From Cyclobacteriaceae bacterium (GTDB lineage Bacteria > Bacteroidota > Bacteroidia > Cytophagales > Cyclobacteriaceae): DNA of 37,665 nucleotides. The position numbers and the translations under genes were made by a program. The DNA lies in NCBI GenBank assembly GCA_012033595.1, contig JAAUQL010000058.1, positions 1 to 37,665 of the forward strand. Reading direction: 5' to 3'. Shown here one piece after another: positions 1 through 8,315 of the stretch (position 1 is its first letter; every line of letters starts with the position of its first letter). The notes beneath the pieces are model-generated. The model searched no databases. It was given only the letters and a program-made list of their open reading frames with translations, and had not been told where the DNA came from.

Positions 1-1799
1 CACCTGCTCTTGCTTGCCGTTGATGTCGGCAGCAGCCCGATAGCTATATATGCCATTTTCCAGGTCGCTGATCCTGTATCGCGCGTTTTTTCACTCGTCA
101 CATAGCTATATCCCCGGGTATTATTTTGTTCGTCGGTCACCTTCAGCTCGATTTTATGACCAAAGGTTTGTTCGTAAATGTCGTTGTACACCTCTGTTTC
201 AAACACCACCGCTTCGCTGTTCAGAAATTCGTTTTTGATCGGGTACACCTTAAACCTGCGCTTATCTTCTTTGGTCGATAAATATTGAATGACCTTGGAA
301 ATCAGCTCATCGAAGCTTTTGTGTGTCTGAGTGGTGGCATACTCCTGCAAGCGCCAGGTCCACACACCTTCACCCAGCAGGGCAGCAGTATTCCACTCGT
401 CGTTTTTCCGGATCAGCAGCAGGGGTTTTTGGGTCATTACTTTACCCACCTTTTGAAAGAGAAGCACCTCCGCCTGAGGTAGCACATTGAAATTGGCAAA
501 TGGAACACTGACCGGCGGGTAGCTGTGGAGTACTTCCTTTCTCTCACTTTCGTAAATAAAGCTGGTAAAAGACTGGTTGAATGAAGGCGTTACGTTGTCG
601 CGCTGATAGCTGATGGGCAATACCTCCACGGTACCATTCAGGGCATTGAAGCGGTTGATGTCTGTTTCGTTTCCAAAGACAAAAAGGGACGGCGTTTTAT
701 CCTTTCGGATTTTATCCAGCAAAGTGCTGTATTGACCCTTTTTATGCGGGATCTGATGCAGCACCACCGCGTCATATTTTTGATCTGTAAAATCGCTTAT
801 TCCCTGTATGTACAGTTCTATTTCGTAGTTTTCATTGGATTCCAATGCGCTTTTTATGGCTTTTAAGTCAGGATGCGGGGCAGGTGCGGCAATGAGTATC
901 TTTTGCTTTCCGTCTATTATGTCGATGTACGCATCTTTGCTGTTGTTGGAAGTGATGGCCTCTCCTGCAACTGTTTCGGCTCGTACGGTAAAGCGTTGCA
1001 TACCACTTTGCCGTGCTTCGATCAGGAATTTCACCTGATCAAATTGGTTTTGGCTCCCCACTTTCACCTGTTTTTGTGCGAGCACTTCCCTGTTTTTTTC
1101 TATCACCACGTTGATGGTCTGGTTGGCAAGATGGTAGCTAAACAGCTCGGCTACCACCGGAAAGGTGTTGCCCTGATACGCGATTTTGTTGTACAAGAGT
1201 GCATTGAGGTTAAGATCGGGGCGCTGGGAGGTATCGCCGAGGCCTACGGTGCTGATGGGGAAGGTGAAGGGATGAAAAGCCGGATTGTTTCCCAGATTAT
1301 ACAGACCGTCAGAAAACAGTATCACGTTGCTGAGATTGCGCGATTCGTAGTCGTTTTGTATGCCCTGGAGCAAGGCATTGATATTGCTGGAGCGCTCATC
1401 AAACTCAATGCGCTGGACATATTGCCGGTCATTTAGCGTTCTGATTTCCGTAAGGTATCCTTCGTCGTTTATGGCCTGTGAAAGGTCGGAGATTTGCTGG
1501 TTAAAACCTGCTATGTCAGCACTGTCTTCCACTTCGGCTATAGACTGGGAGTTGTCGATGGCGAGCACAACCGATGGGGGCTCGACCGTGTTGTTGATTT
1601 GCCTGATCAGCGGACCAAACAACAACAAGGTGAGCTGAACAACCAACATAAACCGCAAAATAGCCAGCACGTAGTTGGTATTGTTGCCCCAGGGCACCTT
1701 ACTTTTAAAATACAAAATGGCCGCATAGGCCACGCCCAGGAGTATTCCCACACCGATGAGCCAGGGGGGGCTTTCAAAAAGCAGACTGAGTTTGTTCAT
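1..1799 (-). CDS. VWA-like membrane protein, 5' part only, with apparent frameshift
   Basis: The gene starts at the ATG at 1799 and is open to the left edge of the window, giving about 599 codons, so its 3' end is missing. Two membrane segments (about residues 13-30 and 44-62) are followed by a von Willebrand A-like start with a full MIDAS motif (D82-N-S84-Q-S86) and a later SDG (163-165). The remainder resembles the large Bacteroidota membrane proteins with a cryptic VWA domain and glutamine-amidotransferase-like segment; the function is not known. Near the left edge the reading degrades. Adding one base to the T run at 86-91 (A run on the coding strand) gives a plausible Ig-like ending (ISDLENGIYSYR) instead of a poor one. 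The gene lies 69 bp downstream of fabG on the same strand. The VWA call rests on motifs only. Confidence 0.75.
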   Translation of the reverse strand, partial: MNKLSLLFESPPWLIGVGILLGVAYAAILYFKSKVPWGNNTNYVLAILRFMLVVQLTLLLFGPLIRQINNTVEPPSVVLAIDNSQSIAEVEDSADIAGFNQQISDLSQAINDEGYLTEIRTLNDRQYVQRIEFDERSSNINALLQGIQNDYESRNLSNVILFSDGLYNLGNNPAFHPFTFPISTVGLGDTSQRPDLNLNALLYNKIAYQGNTFPVVAELFSYHLANQTINVVIEKNREVLAQKQVKVGSQNQFDQVKFLIEARQSGMQRFTVRAETVAGEAITSNNSKDAYIDIIDGKQKILIAAPAPHPDLKAIKSALESNENYEIELYIQGISDFTDQKYDAVVLHQIPHKKGQYSTLLDKIRKDKTPSLFVFGNETDINRFNALNGTVEVLPISYQRDNVTPSFNQSFTSFIYESERKEVLHSYPPVSVPFANFNVLPQAEVLLFQKVGKVMTQKPLLLIRKNDEWNTAALLGEGVWTWRLQEYATTQTHKSFDELISKVIQYLSTKEDKRRFKVYPIKNEFLNSEAVVFETEVYNDIYEQTFGHKIELKVTDEQNNTRGYSYVTSEKTRDTGSATWKMAYIAIGLLPTSTASKSR

Positions 1800-1815
1800 T
1801 TAGTTGTTCGTTGTC

Positions 1816-1858
1816 AGTTGTTTGTTGTTTGTCGTCTGACAACTAACAACAAACAACT
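1816..1858. repeat. Long perfect hairpin between fabG and the VWA-like gene
   Basis: Two 14-base arms (1816-1829 and 1845-1858, AGTTGTTTGTTGTT and its exact complement) enclose a second 4-bp stem (TGTC/GACA) with a 3-base bulge. The sequence is built from GTTGTT/GTTTGTC units and looks like a low-complexity Bacteroidota intergenic repeat. There is no U-tract on either side, so it is not a standard terminator. It could still attenuate transcription or protect an mRNA end. Confidence 0.7.
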
Positions 1859-1868
1859 ATAAACTTTG

Positions 1869-2615
1869 CTATGTCAACATTCCTCCATCCACCTGGATCA
1901 CTTGTCCGGAGATGTAGGCCGACATGTCGGAGGCGAGAAATACGGCACAATCTGCCACATCTTCGGGCGTACCACCGCGCTTCATCGGAATGGCTTCGCG
2001 CCACGATTGCACCATTTTTTCGTCCAGCACACCTGTCATTTCAGTTTCGATAAAACCAGGTGCGATGGCATTGCTGCGAATGCCACGGCTGCCGAGCTCC
2101 AGCGCAACTGATTTGGTGAAACCAATGATACCCGCTTTGGAGGCTGCGTAGTTGCCCTGTCCGGCATTTCCTTTGATACCCACTACCGAAGTCATATTGA
2201 TAATGGAGCCGCTTTTTTGCTTCATAAAGGTGCGGGTGGCGGCTTTAACGGTGTTAAATACCGACTTGAGGTTCACATTCATCACGGTGTCCCACATTTC
2301 TTCCGTCATGCGCATCAGCAGGTTGTCTTTGGTGATTCCGGCGTTGTTCACCAACACATCGAGCCCGCCAAAGTCAGCGACAACAGCGTTGATCAACGCT
2401 TCGGCAGCAGCAAAGTCGGAAGCATCGGATCGGTAGCCTTTGGCCTTAATTCCCATGTCGGCAAGTTCTTTTTCGAGGGCTTCGCCCTTTTCCACGCTCG
2501 ACAAGTAGGTGAAAGCCACGTTGGCGCCGTTTTCGGCAAATTTTTTCGCTACGGCATTACCTATTCCTTTGGATGCGCCGGTGACAAGTGCTATTTTTCC
2601 TTCCAGTAGTTTCAT
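1869..2615 (-). CDS. fabG: 3-oxoacyl-[acyl-carrier-protein] reductase FabG
   Basis: A 248-residue short-chain dehydrogenase that reduces 3-oxoacyl-ACP to 3-hydroxyacyl-ACP with NADPH in cytosolic type II fatty-acid synthesis. The N-terminal Rossmann motif TGASKGIG, the NNAG motif, and the catalytic Ser (in NMTSVVG) and YAASK (Tyr-x-x-x-Lys) are all present in the expected order. The C-terminal segment SAYISGQVIQVDGGM is typical of FabG. Length is normal for the family. The start at 2615 (MKLLEGKIALVTGAS) places the nucleotide-binding strand correctly. The VWA-like gene follows on the same strand after a hairpin. Other SDR enzymes are possible, but the FabG-specific end makes this the best call. 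Confidence 0.93.
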   Translation of the reverse strand: MKLLEGKIALVTGASKGIGNAVAKKFAENGANVAFTYLSSVEKGEALEKELADMGIKAKGYRSDASDFAAAEALINAVVADFGGLDVLVNNAGITKDNLLMRMTEEMWDTVMNVNLKSVFNTVKAATRTFMKQKSGSIINMTSVVGIKGNAGQGNYAASKAGIIGFTKSVALELGSRGIRSNAIAPGFIETEMTGVLDEKMVQSWREAIPMKRGGTPEDVADCAVFLASDMSAYISGQVIQVDGGMLT

Positions 2616-2629
2616 TTATCTTATTTAAT

Positions 2630-3829
2630 TTGAAAAAAGACAATTTTTATCATGCGCCATTATTAGTGGCCCTGTGCATATTTTCGATTTTCTATTTTTA
2701 TTGTACGGCCAATGGCATGGGAATTTCAGCCGATTCAAAGCATTACCTGATGGTCGCTGAGCAAATTTATCAAAATGGTTTTATTAGTATATGGAAAAAT
2801 GAACATTTAGTTTACTGGCCACCGCTATATCCAACCGTGCTCAGCCTTTTTTCCACTACCGGAGTCATGCATTCAATTTGGCTTTTTCATTATATACGTA
2901 TGGTGTTGGTATTTTTGATCTGGTATATGATCGCAGCCAGGTGCCTGAGGGATAGCATCCAGCTGGCGATTTTTATCATTCTGATGGCGCTGAGCACCAA
3001 CCTGCTGATGGTATCCATATTTATCTGGTCCGAATTGCTTTTTATTTTACTGTTTTCTCTCACCATTCTTTTCGTTCAACGGTATGCACATTCTAAGAAC
3101 CCGCTATGGATGTGGCTTTCTGTCATCCCGGCATTTTTGATGCTTATTGATAGAAATGCAGGGATATTCATCATCTCACCACTCTATTTTGCAATGATCG
3201 TATCCTACAAATTGCCCCGCAGGCACTATTTCATCCTGGCTTGGTGTTTGGTTTTTTCTGTTTCAGGTTTTGCCCTATGGAATGTTCACCATATTGTGAT
3301 GGAATCGAGGTTTTATATGTTGGCCGAATTGGTGCCTTATTTTACTCCGGTAAAGAACCTCGAAATACTATTGAATGATATAGGGATTATCTTCTTTCCA
3401 TCGCTGCTTTTATATCCCTGGTCTGTTTTTTTTACCGGCTTGATTTTGGCCATCGGTACCTATTTGATATTTACCACTTCGGGCGCCAAGTTTATAAAGA
3501 CACTCTATCTTACAGCATTGCTCTATTTATGCATTTGGATCGTAATACCTGGCGATCCTTCTAATATGAATCGATTTGTGTCGGTGGTCACTCCCATATT
3601 ATTATTGGCTTTTGCGGAATTTTTTTTCAAAATGGCTCAAAAATTTAAGATACCAGGTCATTTACATTATGTGTTGCTGGCGGGTGTTATCCTGTATTCC
3701 GTAGCCAGGAATGTAAACAATGCCATGCTGTGGGGTGGAGCAAAAAACTATACCAACTTTGGCAAGATTCACAAAAACACCTTTTATGAAAAATCGGAAA
3801 GGATCATTGATAAGCCCACTTCAGATTAA
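2630..3829 (+). CDS. Polytopic membrane glycosyltransferase-like protein (GT39-like)
   Basis: About 399 residues with roughly ten hydrophobic segments. After the first membrane helix comes a loop with GISADSKHYL and, further on, WPPLYP. This Asp-containing first loop followed by a PPLYP motif resembles the Dol-P-mannose/arabinosyl transferase-like (GT-C) membrane proteins of Bacteroidota, which use lipid-linked sugars. The substrate cannot be read. The frame stays open upstream to a GTG at 2588, but that overlaps the 5' end of divergent fabG. A TTG at 2630 gives a cleaner start (MKKDNFY) and is preferred. Codon use looks AT-richer than its neighbours, which may mean a different history. It stands alone between fabG and lpd. 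Confidence 0.6.
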   Translation: MKKDNFYHAPLLVALCIFSIFYFYCTANGMGISADSKHYLMVAEQIYQNGFISIWKNEHLVYWPPLYPTVLSLFSTTGVMHSIWLFHYIRMVLVFLIWYMIAARCLRDSIQLAIFIILMALSTNLLMVSIFIWSELLFILLFSLTILFVQRYAHSKNPLWMWLSVIPAFLMLIDRNAGIFIISPLYFAMIVSYKLPRRHYFILAWCLVFSVSGFALWNVHHIVMESRFYMLAELVPYFTPVKNLEILLNDIGIIFFPSLLLYPWSVFFTGLILAIGTYLIFTTSGAKFIKTLYLTALLYLCIWIVIPGDPSNMNRFVSVVTPILLLAFAEFFFKMAQKFKIPGHLHYVLLAGVILYSVARNVNNAMLWGGAKNYTNFGKIHKNTFYEKSERIIDKPTSD

Positions 3830-3851
3830 TTTTTTTCTATATCCAAATCCT

Positions 3852-3859
3852 TAAATTTG
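3852..3859 (+). promoter_or_regulatory. Probable -7 element for lpd
   Basis: TAAATTTG matches the Bacteroidota -7 consensus TAnnTTTG and lies about 40 bases before the lpd start codon. A clear -33 TTTG is not seen; the expected position is T-rich. Confidence 0.5.
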
Positions 3860-3899
3860 CCTTCCTAAAACAAATCTGTATATCAAAATAATCACATAT

Positions 3900-5294
3900 A
3901 TGTCTGAAAAGTATAATCTAATCGTAATAGGCAGCGGCCCGGGTGGCTATGTAGCGGCCATCAGAGCATCTCAACTTGGAATGAAAGTGGCGGTAGTAGA
4001 GCGCGCCGAATTGGGTGGCATTTGCCTCAACTGGGGCTGCATCCCTACCAAAGCCCTTCTGAAAAGTGCCCAGGTATTCGAGTATATCAATCACGCTGCC
4101 GACTATGGCATTAAGGTGAAAGATGCCAGTATCGATTTTGACGGAATAGTAAAGCGCAGCAGAGACGTAGCCGCCGGCATGAGCAAAGGCATTACCTTCC
4201 TATTCAAAAAGAATAAAATAGATGTACTGGCCGGCTTTGGCAAAGTGAAACCCGGCAAAAAAGTAGAGGTGGAAGACAAAGACGGTAAAAAGACCGAATA
4301 TCAGGCCGACCACGTTATTGTGGCCACAGGGGGTAGGTCGCGCGAGTTGCCAAGCCTGAAAATAGATGGCAAAAAAATAATCGGATACCGAAAGGCCATG
4401 GTGCTCGAAAAACAACCGGAATCGATGGTGATTGTAGGTTCGGGTGCCATTGGTTCTGAGTTTGCCTACTTTTACAATGCCATTGGCACCAAAGTAACCC
4501 TTGTGGAATTTCTTCCTAATATCGTTCCGGTAGAAGATGAGGAAGTTTCGAAGCAATTGGAGCGCTCGTACAAGAAGTCAGGCATAGAGGTGATGAAAAG
4601 CTCTGAAGTAACAAAAGTCGATACCTCTGGCAAAAAATGTAAAGTGAGTATTAAAACACCAAAAGGCGAGGAAACCGTCGAGTGCGACATCGTACTGTCG
4701 GCAGTAGGTGTGGCGACCAATCTAGAAGGCATAGGTCTGGAGGATGTGGGCATCGCCACCGACAAGGGTAAAGTACTCATAGACGACTATTACCGAACTA
4801 ATATCCCGGGCTATTATGCCATTGGCGATATCGTAAAAGGCCCTGCCCTGGCTCACGTGGCTTCTGCCGAGGGGATCATCTGCGTAGAGAAAATATCGGG
4901 TATGGATCCGGAGCCCCTTGACTACAAAAACATACCAGGCTGTACCTATACCAGCCCGGAGATCGCCTCAGTGGGATATACCGAAAAAGCGGCCAAAGAA
5001 GCAGGCTACGAAATTAAGGTGGGTAAATTCCCGTTTTCTGCCTCGGGAAAAGCTAGCGCTGCAGGTGCTAAAGATGGTTTTGTGAAAGTTATATTTGATG
5101 CAAAATATGGGGAATGGCTTGGTGCCCACATGATTGGCGCAAACGTGACCGAAATGATCGCAGAAGTGGTGGCCGCCCGCAAACTGGAAACTACAGGACA
5201 TGAAGTGATCAAAACGGTACACCCACACCCCACCATGTCTGAGGCCGTAATGGAAGCTGCGGCAGCTGCCTACGACGAGGTAATACATTTGTAA
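3900..5294 (+). CDS. lpdA: Dihydrolipoyl dehydrogenase
   Basis: A 464-residue flavoprotein disulfide reductase, the E3 subunit that reoxidises dihydrolipoamide in 2-oxoacid dehydrogenase and glycine-cleavage complexes. It has the N-terminal FAD motif GSGPGGYVAA, the redox-active pair C42/C47 in GGICLNWGCIPTK, the NAD-binding GSGAIGSEFA, the second FAD motif (YAIGDI) and the C-terminal HPHPTMSEA with the catalytic His-Glu pair. Length and motif order are those of a complete enzyme. No E1 or E2 gene is nearby, so it is probably a shared E3 transcribed alone: a promoter-like element lies upstream and a hairpin terminator at 5384-5419 downstream. Confidence 0.96.
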   Translation: MSEKYNLIVIGSGPGGYVAAIRASQLGMKVAVVERAELGGICLNWGCIPTKALLKSAQVFEYINHAADYGIKVKDASIDFDGIVKRSRDVAAGMSKGITFLFKKNKIDVLAGFGKVKPGKKVEVEDKDGKKTEYQADHVIVATGGRSRELPSLKIDGKKIIGYRKAMVLEKQPESMVIVGSGAIGSEFAYFYNAIGTKVTLVEFLPNIVPVEDEEVSKQLERSYKKSGIEVMKSSEVTKVDTSGKKCKVSIKTPKGEETVECDIVLSAVGVATNLEGIGLEDVGIATDKGKVLIDDYYRTNIPGYYAIGDIVKGPALAHVASAEGIICVEKISGMDPEPLDYKNIPGCTYTSPEIASVGYTEKAAKEAGYEIKVGKFPFSASGKASAAGAKDGFVKVIFDAKYGEWLGAHMIGANVTEMIAEVVAARKLETTGHEVIKTVHPHPTMSEAVMEAAAAAYDEVIHL

Positions 5295-5383
5295 TGGTGA
5301 CGGAACCCGTCCATCGTTCTGTCGCAACCAGCCCCTGATCTTGATAGAAAAACAAGCAGTCAGTGGTTGGTGAAATAAAGAAC

Positions 5384-5419
5384 AAAACCTATGAGGATGT
5401 GTCCTTGTAGGTTTTTTTT
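5384..5419 (+). terminator. Rho-independent terminator of lpd
   Basis: An AAACCTA/TAGGTTT stem, extended inward by GAGGA/TCCTT with one wobble pair and a TGTG loop, is followed by a run of eight T. It lies about 90 bases after the lpd stop codon. Confidence 0.8.
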
Positions 5420-5479
5420 ATTCCCCTCGCCAATACCTTGTTGGCTAATCAAAAAGCAAGACCAATGTTCTGTGCCACC

Positions 5480-5547
5480 CCCCAATTGCCTTGATTCCGA
5501 TGAAAGAAAATTTAGATACGAGGTAAATTTTAGGTACGCAATTGGGG
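5480..5547. repeat. Nested inverted repeat in the lpd-htpG intergenic region
   Basis: Outer arms CCCCAATTGC (5480-5489) and GCAATTGGGG (5538-5547) are exact complements. Inside them AAAATTTA (5507-5514) and TAAATTTT (5524-5531) form a second exact 8-bp stem with a 9-base loop. No reading frame covers it. It lies between the lpd terminator and the htpG terminator, so it is outside both predicted transcripts. It may be a small RNA, a cruciform or a relic of a short mobile repeat. Confidence 0.55.
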
Positions 5548-5562
5548 TGTACTGTTTTTACT

Positions 5563-5597
5563 AAAAAAAATACCGGCTGAAAACCGGTATTTTTTTG
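5563..5597. terminator. Bidirectional terminator between lpd and htpG
   Basis: TACCGG/CCGGTA with a 7-base loop is flanked by eight A on the left and eight T on the right, so it can act in both directions. It sits 22 bases past the htpG stop codon and is most likely the htpG terminator. Confidence 0.85.
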
Positions 5598-5618
5598 TGA
5601 TCTATGGGTGCGCTGTAC

Positions 5619-7520
5619 TTATCCGAGCAGTTCTACGCTACGCCTGATAAAGTTTGTCAACTTGTTGCCGGTCAGCAGGTTTTGCGAGAGCAAGCCCAAC
5701 TCATAGGCCTGTATGGCCAACTCTTTTTGTTTTTCTTCGGCTTCTTCTTTCAGTATTTTAGATACCATCGGATGATTGCTGTTGATCACCGCATTGAATT
5801 GATCCGGCAGGTTGCCCATCATCATGTAGGGCGAGCCTCCACCCATCTTTTGCATGTCCTTCATTCTGCGCATAAATTCTGGCAAGATCAGGGTGACCGG
5901 CAATTCATCTGGCGCCAAAGCTTCTAACTGCACGGTGTAATTTTTGTCGTTGATGGCGTCTTCGAATATTTTTTTTACTTTCTCTTCATCGTCTTTCGAC
6001 AAAACACTTTCGCTCTTTTCGTCTTTTTCAACCAATTTAGAAGCAATGTCGGCATCTACGCGCTTCCATTTTGTTTTCTCCAGCTTCATCTCCATCGAAT
6101 TGACAAAGTGGCTGTCGAGCGGGCCATCCAATTTCAACACATCCAGCGACAGTTTTTTGGCCGATTGGATGTACGCATCCTGCTTGTGCTTGTCGTTGGT
6201 ATAAATGTGCACCAGGCTGCCGTCCTTGTCTTTCTGATTGGCCTCTATGTGCTTTTTGTATTCATCGAAGGTAAAGAGCTTTTCATCCACATTTTCCAAC
6301 AATACAAAGTCTTTGGCTTTATCGTAAAATTTCTCATCGGCTATGATGCCGTATTTTACAAACAGATTGAGGCTTTCCCATTTTTTTTCGAAAGACGTCC
6401 GGTCTTTTTTGAACAATTCGCCCAATTTGTCGGCCACCTTTTTAGTGATGTGGGTATTGATTTTCTTCACATTAGCGTCGGCCTGCAGGTAGCTGCGCGA
6501 TACGTTGAGCGGGATATCGGGCGAATCGAGCACACCATGCAGCAACATCAGAAATTCCGGCACTATTTCTTTGACCTCGTCGGTAATAAATACCTGCTTG
6601 GAGTACAACTGGATTTTGTTTTTGCTGAGCTCAAAGTCGTTTTTGATCTTGGGAAAATAGAGTATTCCCGTGAGGTTGAAAGGATAATCGACATTGAGGT
6701 GTATCCAAAAGAGCGGGTCTTCAGAAAATGGATAAAGTTCTTTGTAAAAGGCAAGATAGTCCTCATCCTTCAGGTCACTGGGCGACTTGGTCCACAGCGG
6801 TTTGGGGTTGTTGATGACATCATCTACCTTTTTGGTCTTAGGTTGGTCTTTTTTATCTTTGATCACCTCACCATTTTCGTCTTTTAGCGTTTCTTCTCTT
6901 TCGCCAAACACAATAGGCACAGGTAAAAATTTACAGTATTTTGTGAGTATTTGTCTTATTTTATAATCTTCAAGAAACTCTTCGTTGTCTTTGTCGATGT
7001 GCAGGATCACCTCGGTGCCCACATCCTTTTTGTCTGCTGTGGTTATTTCAAATTCGGTGCTTCCATCAGAAAACCAACGGGCTGCTTCGGCACCTTCCTG
7101 AAAGGACTTCGTGATGATCTCCACCTCTTTGGACACCATAAAAGCCGAGTAAAACCCAAGGCCAAACATACCAATGATCTGCGAAGCGTCGCCTTTGTCT
7201 TTGTATTTTTCGACGAATTCTGTGGCGCCTGAAAAAGCAATCTGATTGATGTATTTCTTGATTTCGTCGGCTGTCATGCCCAGGCCGTGATCGATGATGG
7301 AAATGGTCTTGGCCTTTTTATCGACCTTTACCTCCACTTTCAACTCGCCGAGTTCACCTTTGTACTCTCCTATAGAAGCCAGTCGCTGTAGTTTTTGGGA
7401 GGCATCTACGGCATTGGAAACCAGCTCCCTCAAAAATATCTCATGGTCTGAATAGAGAAATTTTTTGATGATGGGAAATATGTTTTCGGTGTGGATAGAA
7501 ATTGTTCCTTTTTCTTGCAT
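5619..7520 (-). CDS. htpG: Molecular chaperone HtpG (bacterial Hsp90)
   Basis: A 633-residue ATP-dependent chaperone of the cytosol. The N-terminal GHKL ATPase domain shows the four expected parts: RELVSNAVDAS (Asn/Asp box), DHGLGM, the lid region, and the GMFGLGFYSAFMV glycine-rich box. The middle domain includes RSYLQAD with the conserved arginine, and the C-terminal dimerisation domain is present. The start MQEKGTISIHTEN is the usual short N-terminus. A highly charged acidic/basic linker (about residues 210-240, DEN/KDKK/KTKK) separates the N and middle domains. That linker is longer than in E. coli HtpG and common in Bacteroidota. Single-gene unit ending at the hairpin 5563-5597. Confidence 0.96.
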   Translation of the reverse strand: MQEKGTISIHTENIFPIIKKFLYSDHEIFLRELVSNAVDASQKLQRLASIGEYKGELGELKVEVKVDKKAKTISIIDHGLGMTADEIKKYINQIAFSGATEFVEKYKDKGDASQIIGMFGLGFYSAFMVSKEVEIITKSFQEGAEAARWFSDGSTEFEITTADKKDVGTEVILHIDKDNEEFLEDYKIRQILTKYCKFLPVPIVFGEREETLKDENGEVIKDKKDQPKTKKVDDVINNPKPLWTKSPSDLKDEDYLAFYKELYPFSEDPLFWIHLNVDYPFNLTGILYFPKIKNDFELSKNKIQLYSKQVFITDEVKEIVPEFLMLLHGVLDSPDIPLNVSRSYLQADANVKKINTHITKKVADKLGELFKKDRTSFEKKWESLNLFVKYGIIADEKFYDKAKDFVLLENVDEKLFTFDEYKKHIEANQKDKDGSLVHIYTNDKHKQDAYIQSAKKLSLDVLKLDGPLDSHFVNSMEMKLEKTKWKRVDADIASKLVEKDEKSESVLSKDDEEKVKKIFEDAINDKNYTVQLEALAPDELPVTLILPEFMRRMKDMQKMGGGSPYMMMGNLPDQFNAVINSNHPMVSKILKEEAEEKQKELAIQAYELGLLSQNLLTGNKLTNFIRRSVELLG

Positions 7521-7610
7521 TATCTTAACTTTTATTGTTCTGAACTGTTGAATTACCGCAGTTGGTCAAAATCTGTTCCAATGGTGAAATGGCGCATCCT
7601 GGTGGCCAAT

Positions 7611-7650
7611 TGCTGACAGCTTGTCATTGAGCCGGGATCATTTGTCAGCA
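7611..7650. repeat. Spaced 8-bp inverted repeat between htpG and the lipoprotein gene
   Basis: TGCTGACA (7611-7618) and TGTCAGCA (7643-7650) are exact complements separated by 24 bases, in the divergent upstream region shared by htpG and the small lipoprotein gene. It could be an operator or a cruciform; there is no U-tract. Confidence 0.45.
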
Positions 7651-7673
7651 TTGGGAGATTGAGTGATATAAAT

Positions 7674-8141
7674 ATGAAACTAAGCGCCGGAATTATGATC
7701 AGAAAAATCGTCGTGTTGTCATTGTTGCTGGCTGGCTGTGCCGCACAAAAACCATCAAAAACGCAGGGTATTGCGGGAGAAGTGCGCTGGGTAGAAGGCA
7801 ACCTGATGCCCGCAATAAATGACACCACATACGCCCAGCGGGCTAAAGGCACCCCGATTAGCAAAGAAATATACATCTATAAGGCCACAAAAATGAAGGA
7901 CACACACCAGGGGGTGTTTTTTCAAAACATTAGTTCCCCCCTGGCCAGACGGGTGCAAACCGATGAGCAGGGGAAATTTAAAGTGGACTTACCTCCCGGC
8001 AAATATTCGCTTTTTGTTAAAGAAAAAGAAGGTCTTTTTGCCAGCACTTTCGATGGTGATGGCTATATCAACCCGGTGCAGGTGGAAGTTGGCGAATATG
8101 CACAAATCACCATCCTGGTCAACTATAAGGCCTTTTACTGA
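7674..8141 (+). CDS. Small lipoprotein with carboxypeptidase-regulatory-like fold
   Basis: About 155 residues. A short signal peptide ends in LLLAGC, a good lipobox, so the protein is probably lipid-anchored. The mature part has a RGEVRW-like first strand (IAGEVRWVEGN), the segment TDEQGKFKVDLPPGKYSLFV, and a strand-rich end. This pattern is typical of carboxypeptidase-D regulatory-like/transthyretin-type domains that occur in Bacteroidota surface proteins. The function is unknown. Starts at 7659, 7674 and 7695 are all in frame. 7674 gives a 21-residue signal peptide with positive charge ahead of the hydrophobic core and is preferred; 7695 (MIRKIV) is almost as good. It is divergent from htpG. 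Confidence 0.65.
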   Translation: MKLSAGIMIRKIVVLSLLLAGCAAQKPSKTQGIAGEVRWVEGNLMPAINDTTYAQRAKGTPISKEIYIYKATKMKDTHQGVFFQNISSPLARRVQTDEQGKFKVDLPPGKYSLFVKEKEGLFASTFDGDGYINPVQVEVGEYAQITILVNYKAFY

Positions 8142-8315
8142 GGTATTTCAGTTACAGATACCATTTGAAATTTCACTTTTCGGGCAGTTAAGGTAGTCTT
8201 GCATGCAGATATCACCGTCAAGAGGCGATCGCACCGCAACGGGATTAGCCCTCTGTAAATGCATCAGAACACCTCAAACTATATTGCGATGGCATAAAAC
8301 CCCGATAGAAACCAG

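Noticed and set aside
873-1436. 187-codon plus-strand ORF inside the VWA-like gene
   Set aside because: Antisense frame; the minus-strand protein has a full MIDAS motif and membrane segments.
6108-6887. 259-codon plus-strand ORF inside htpG
   Set aside because: Antisense frame of a strongly conserved chaperone gene; composition is that of a mirror frame (rich in Phe/Val/Leu/His).
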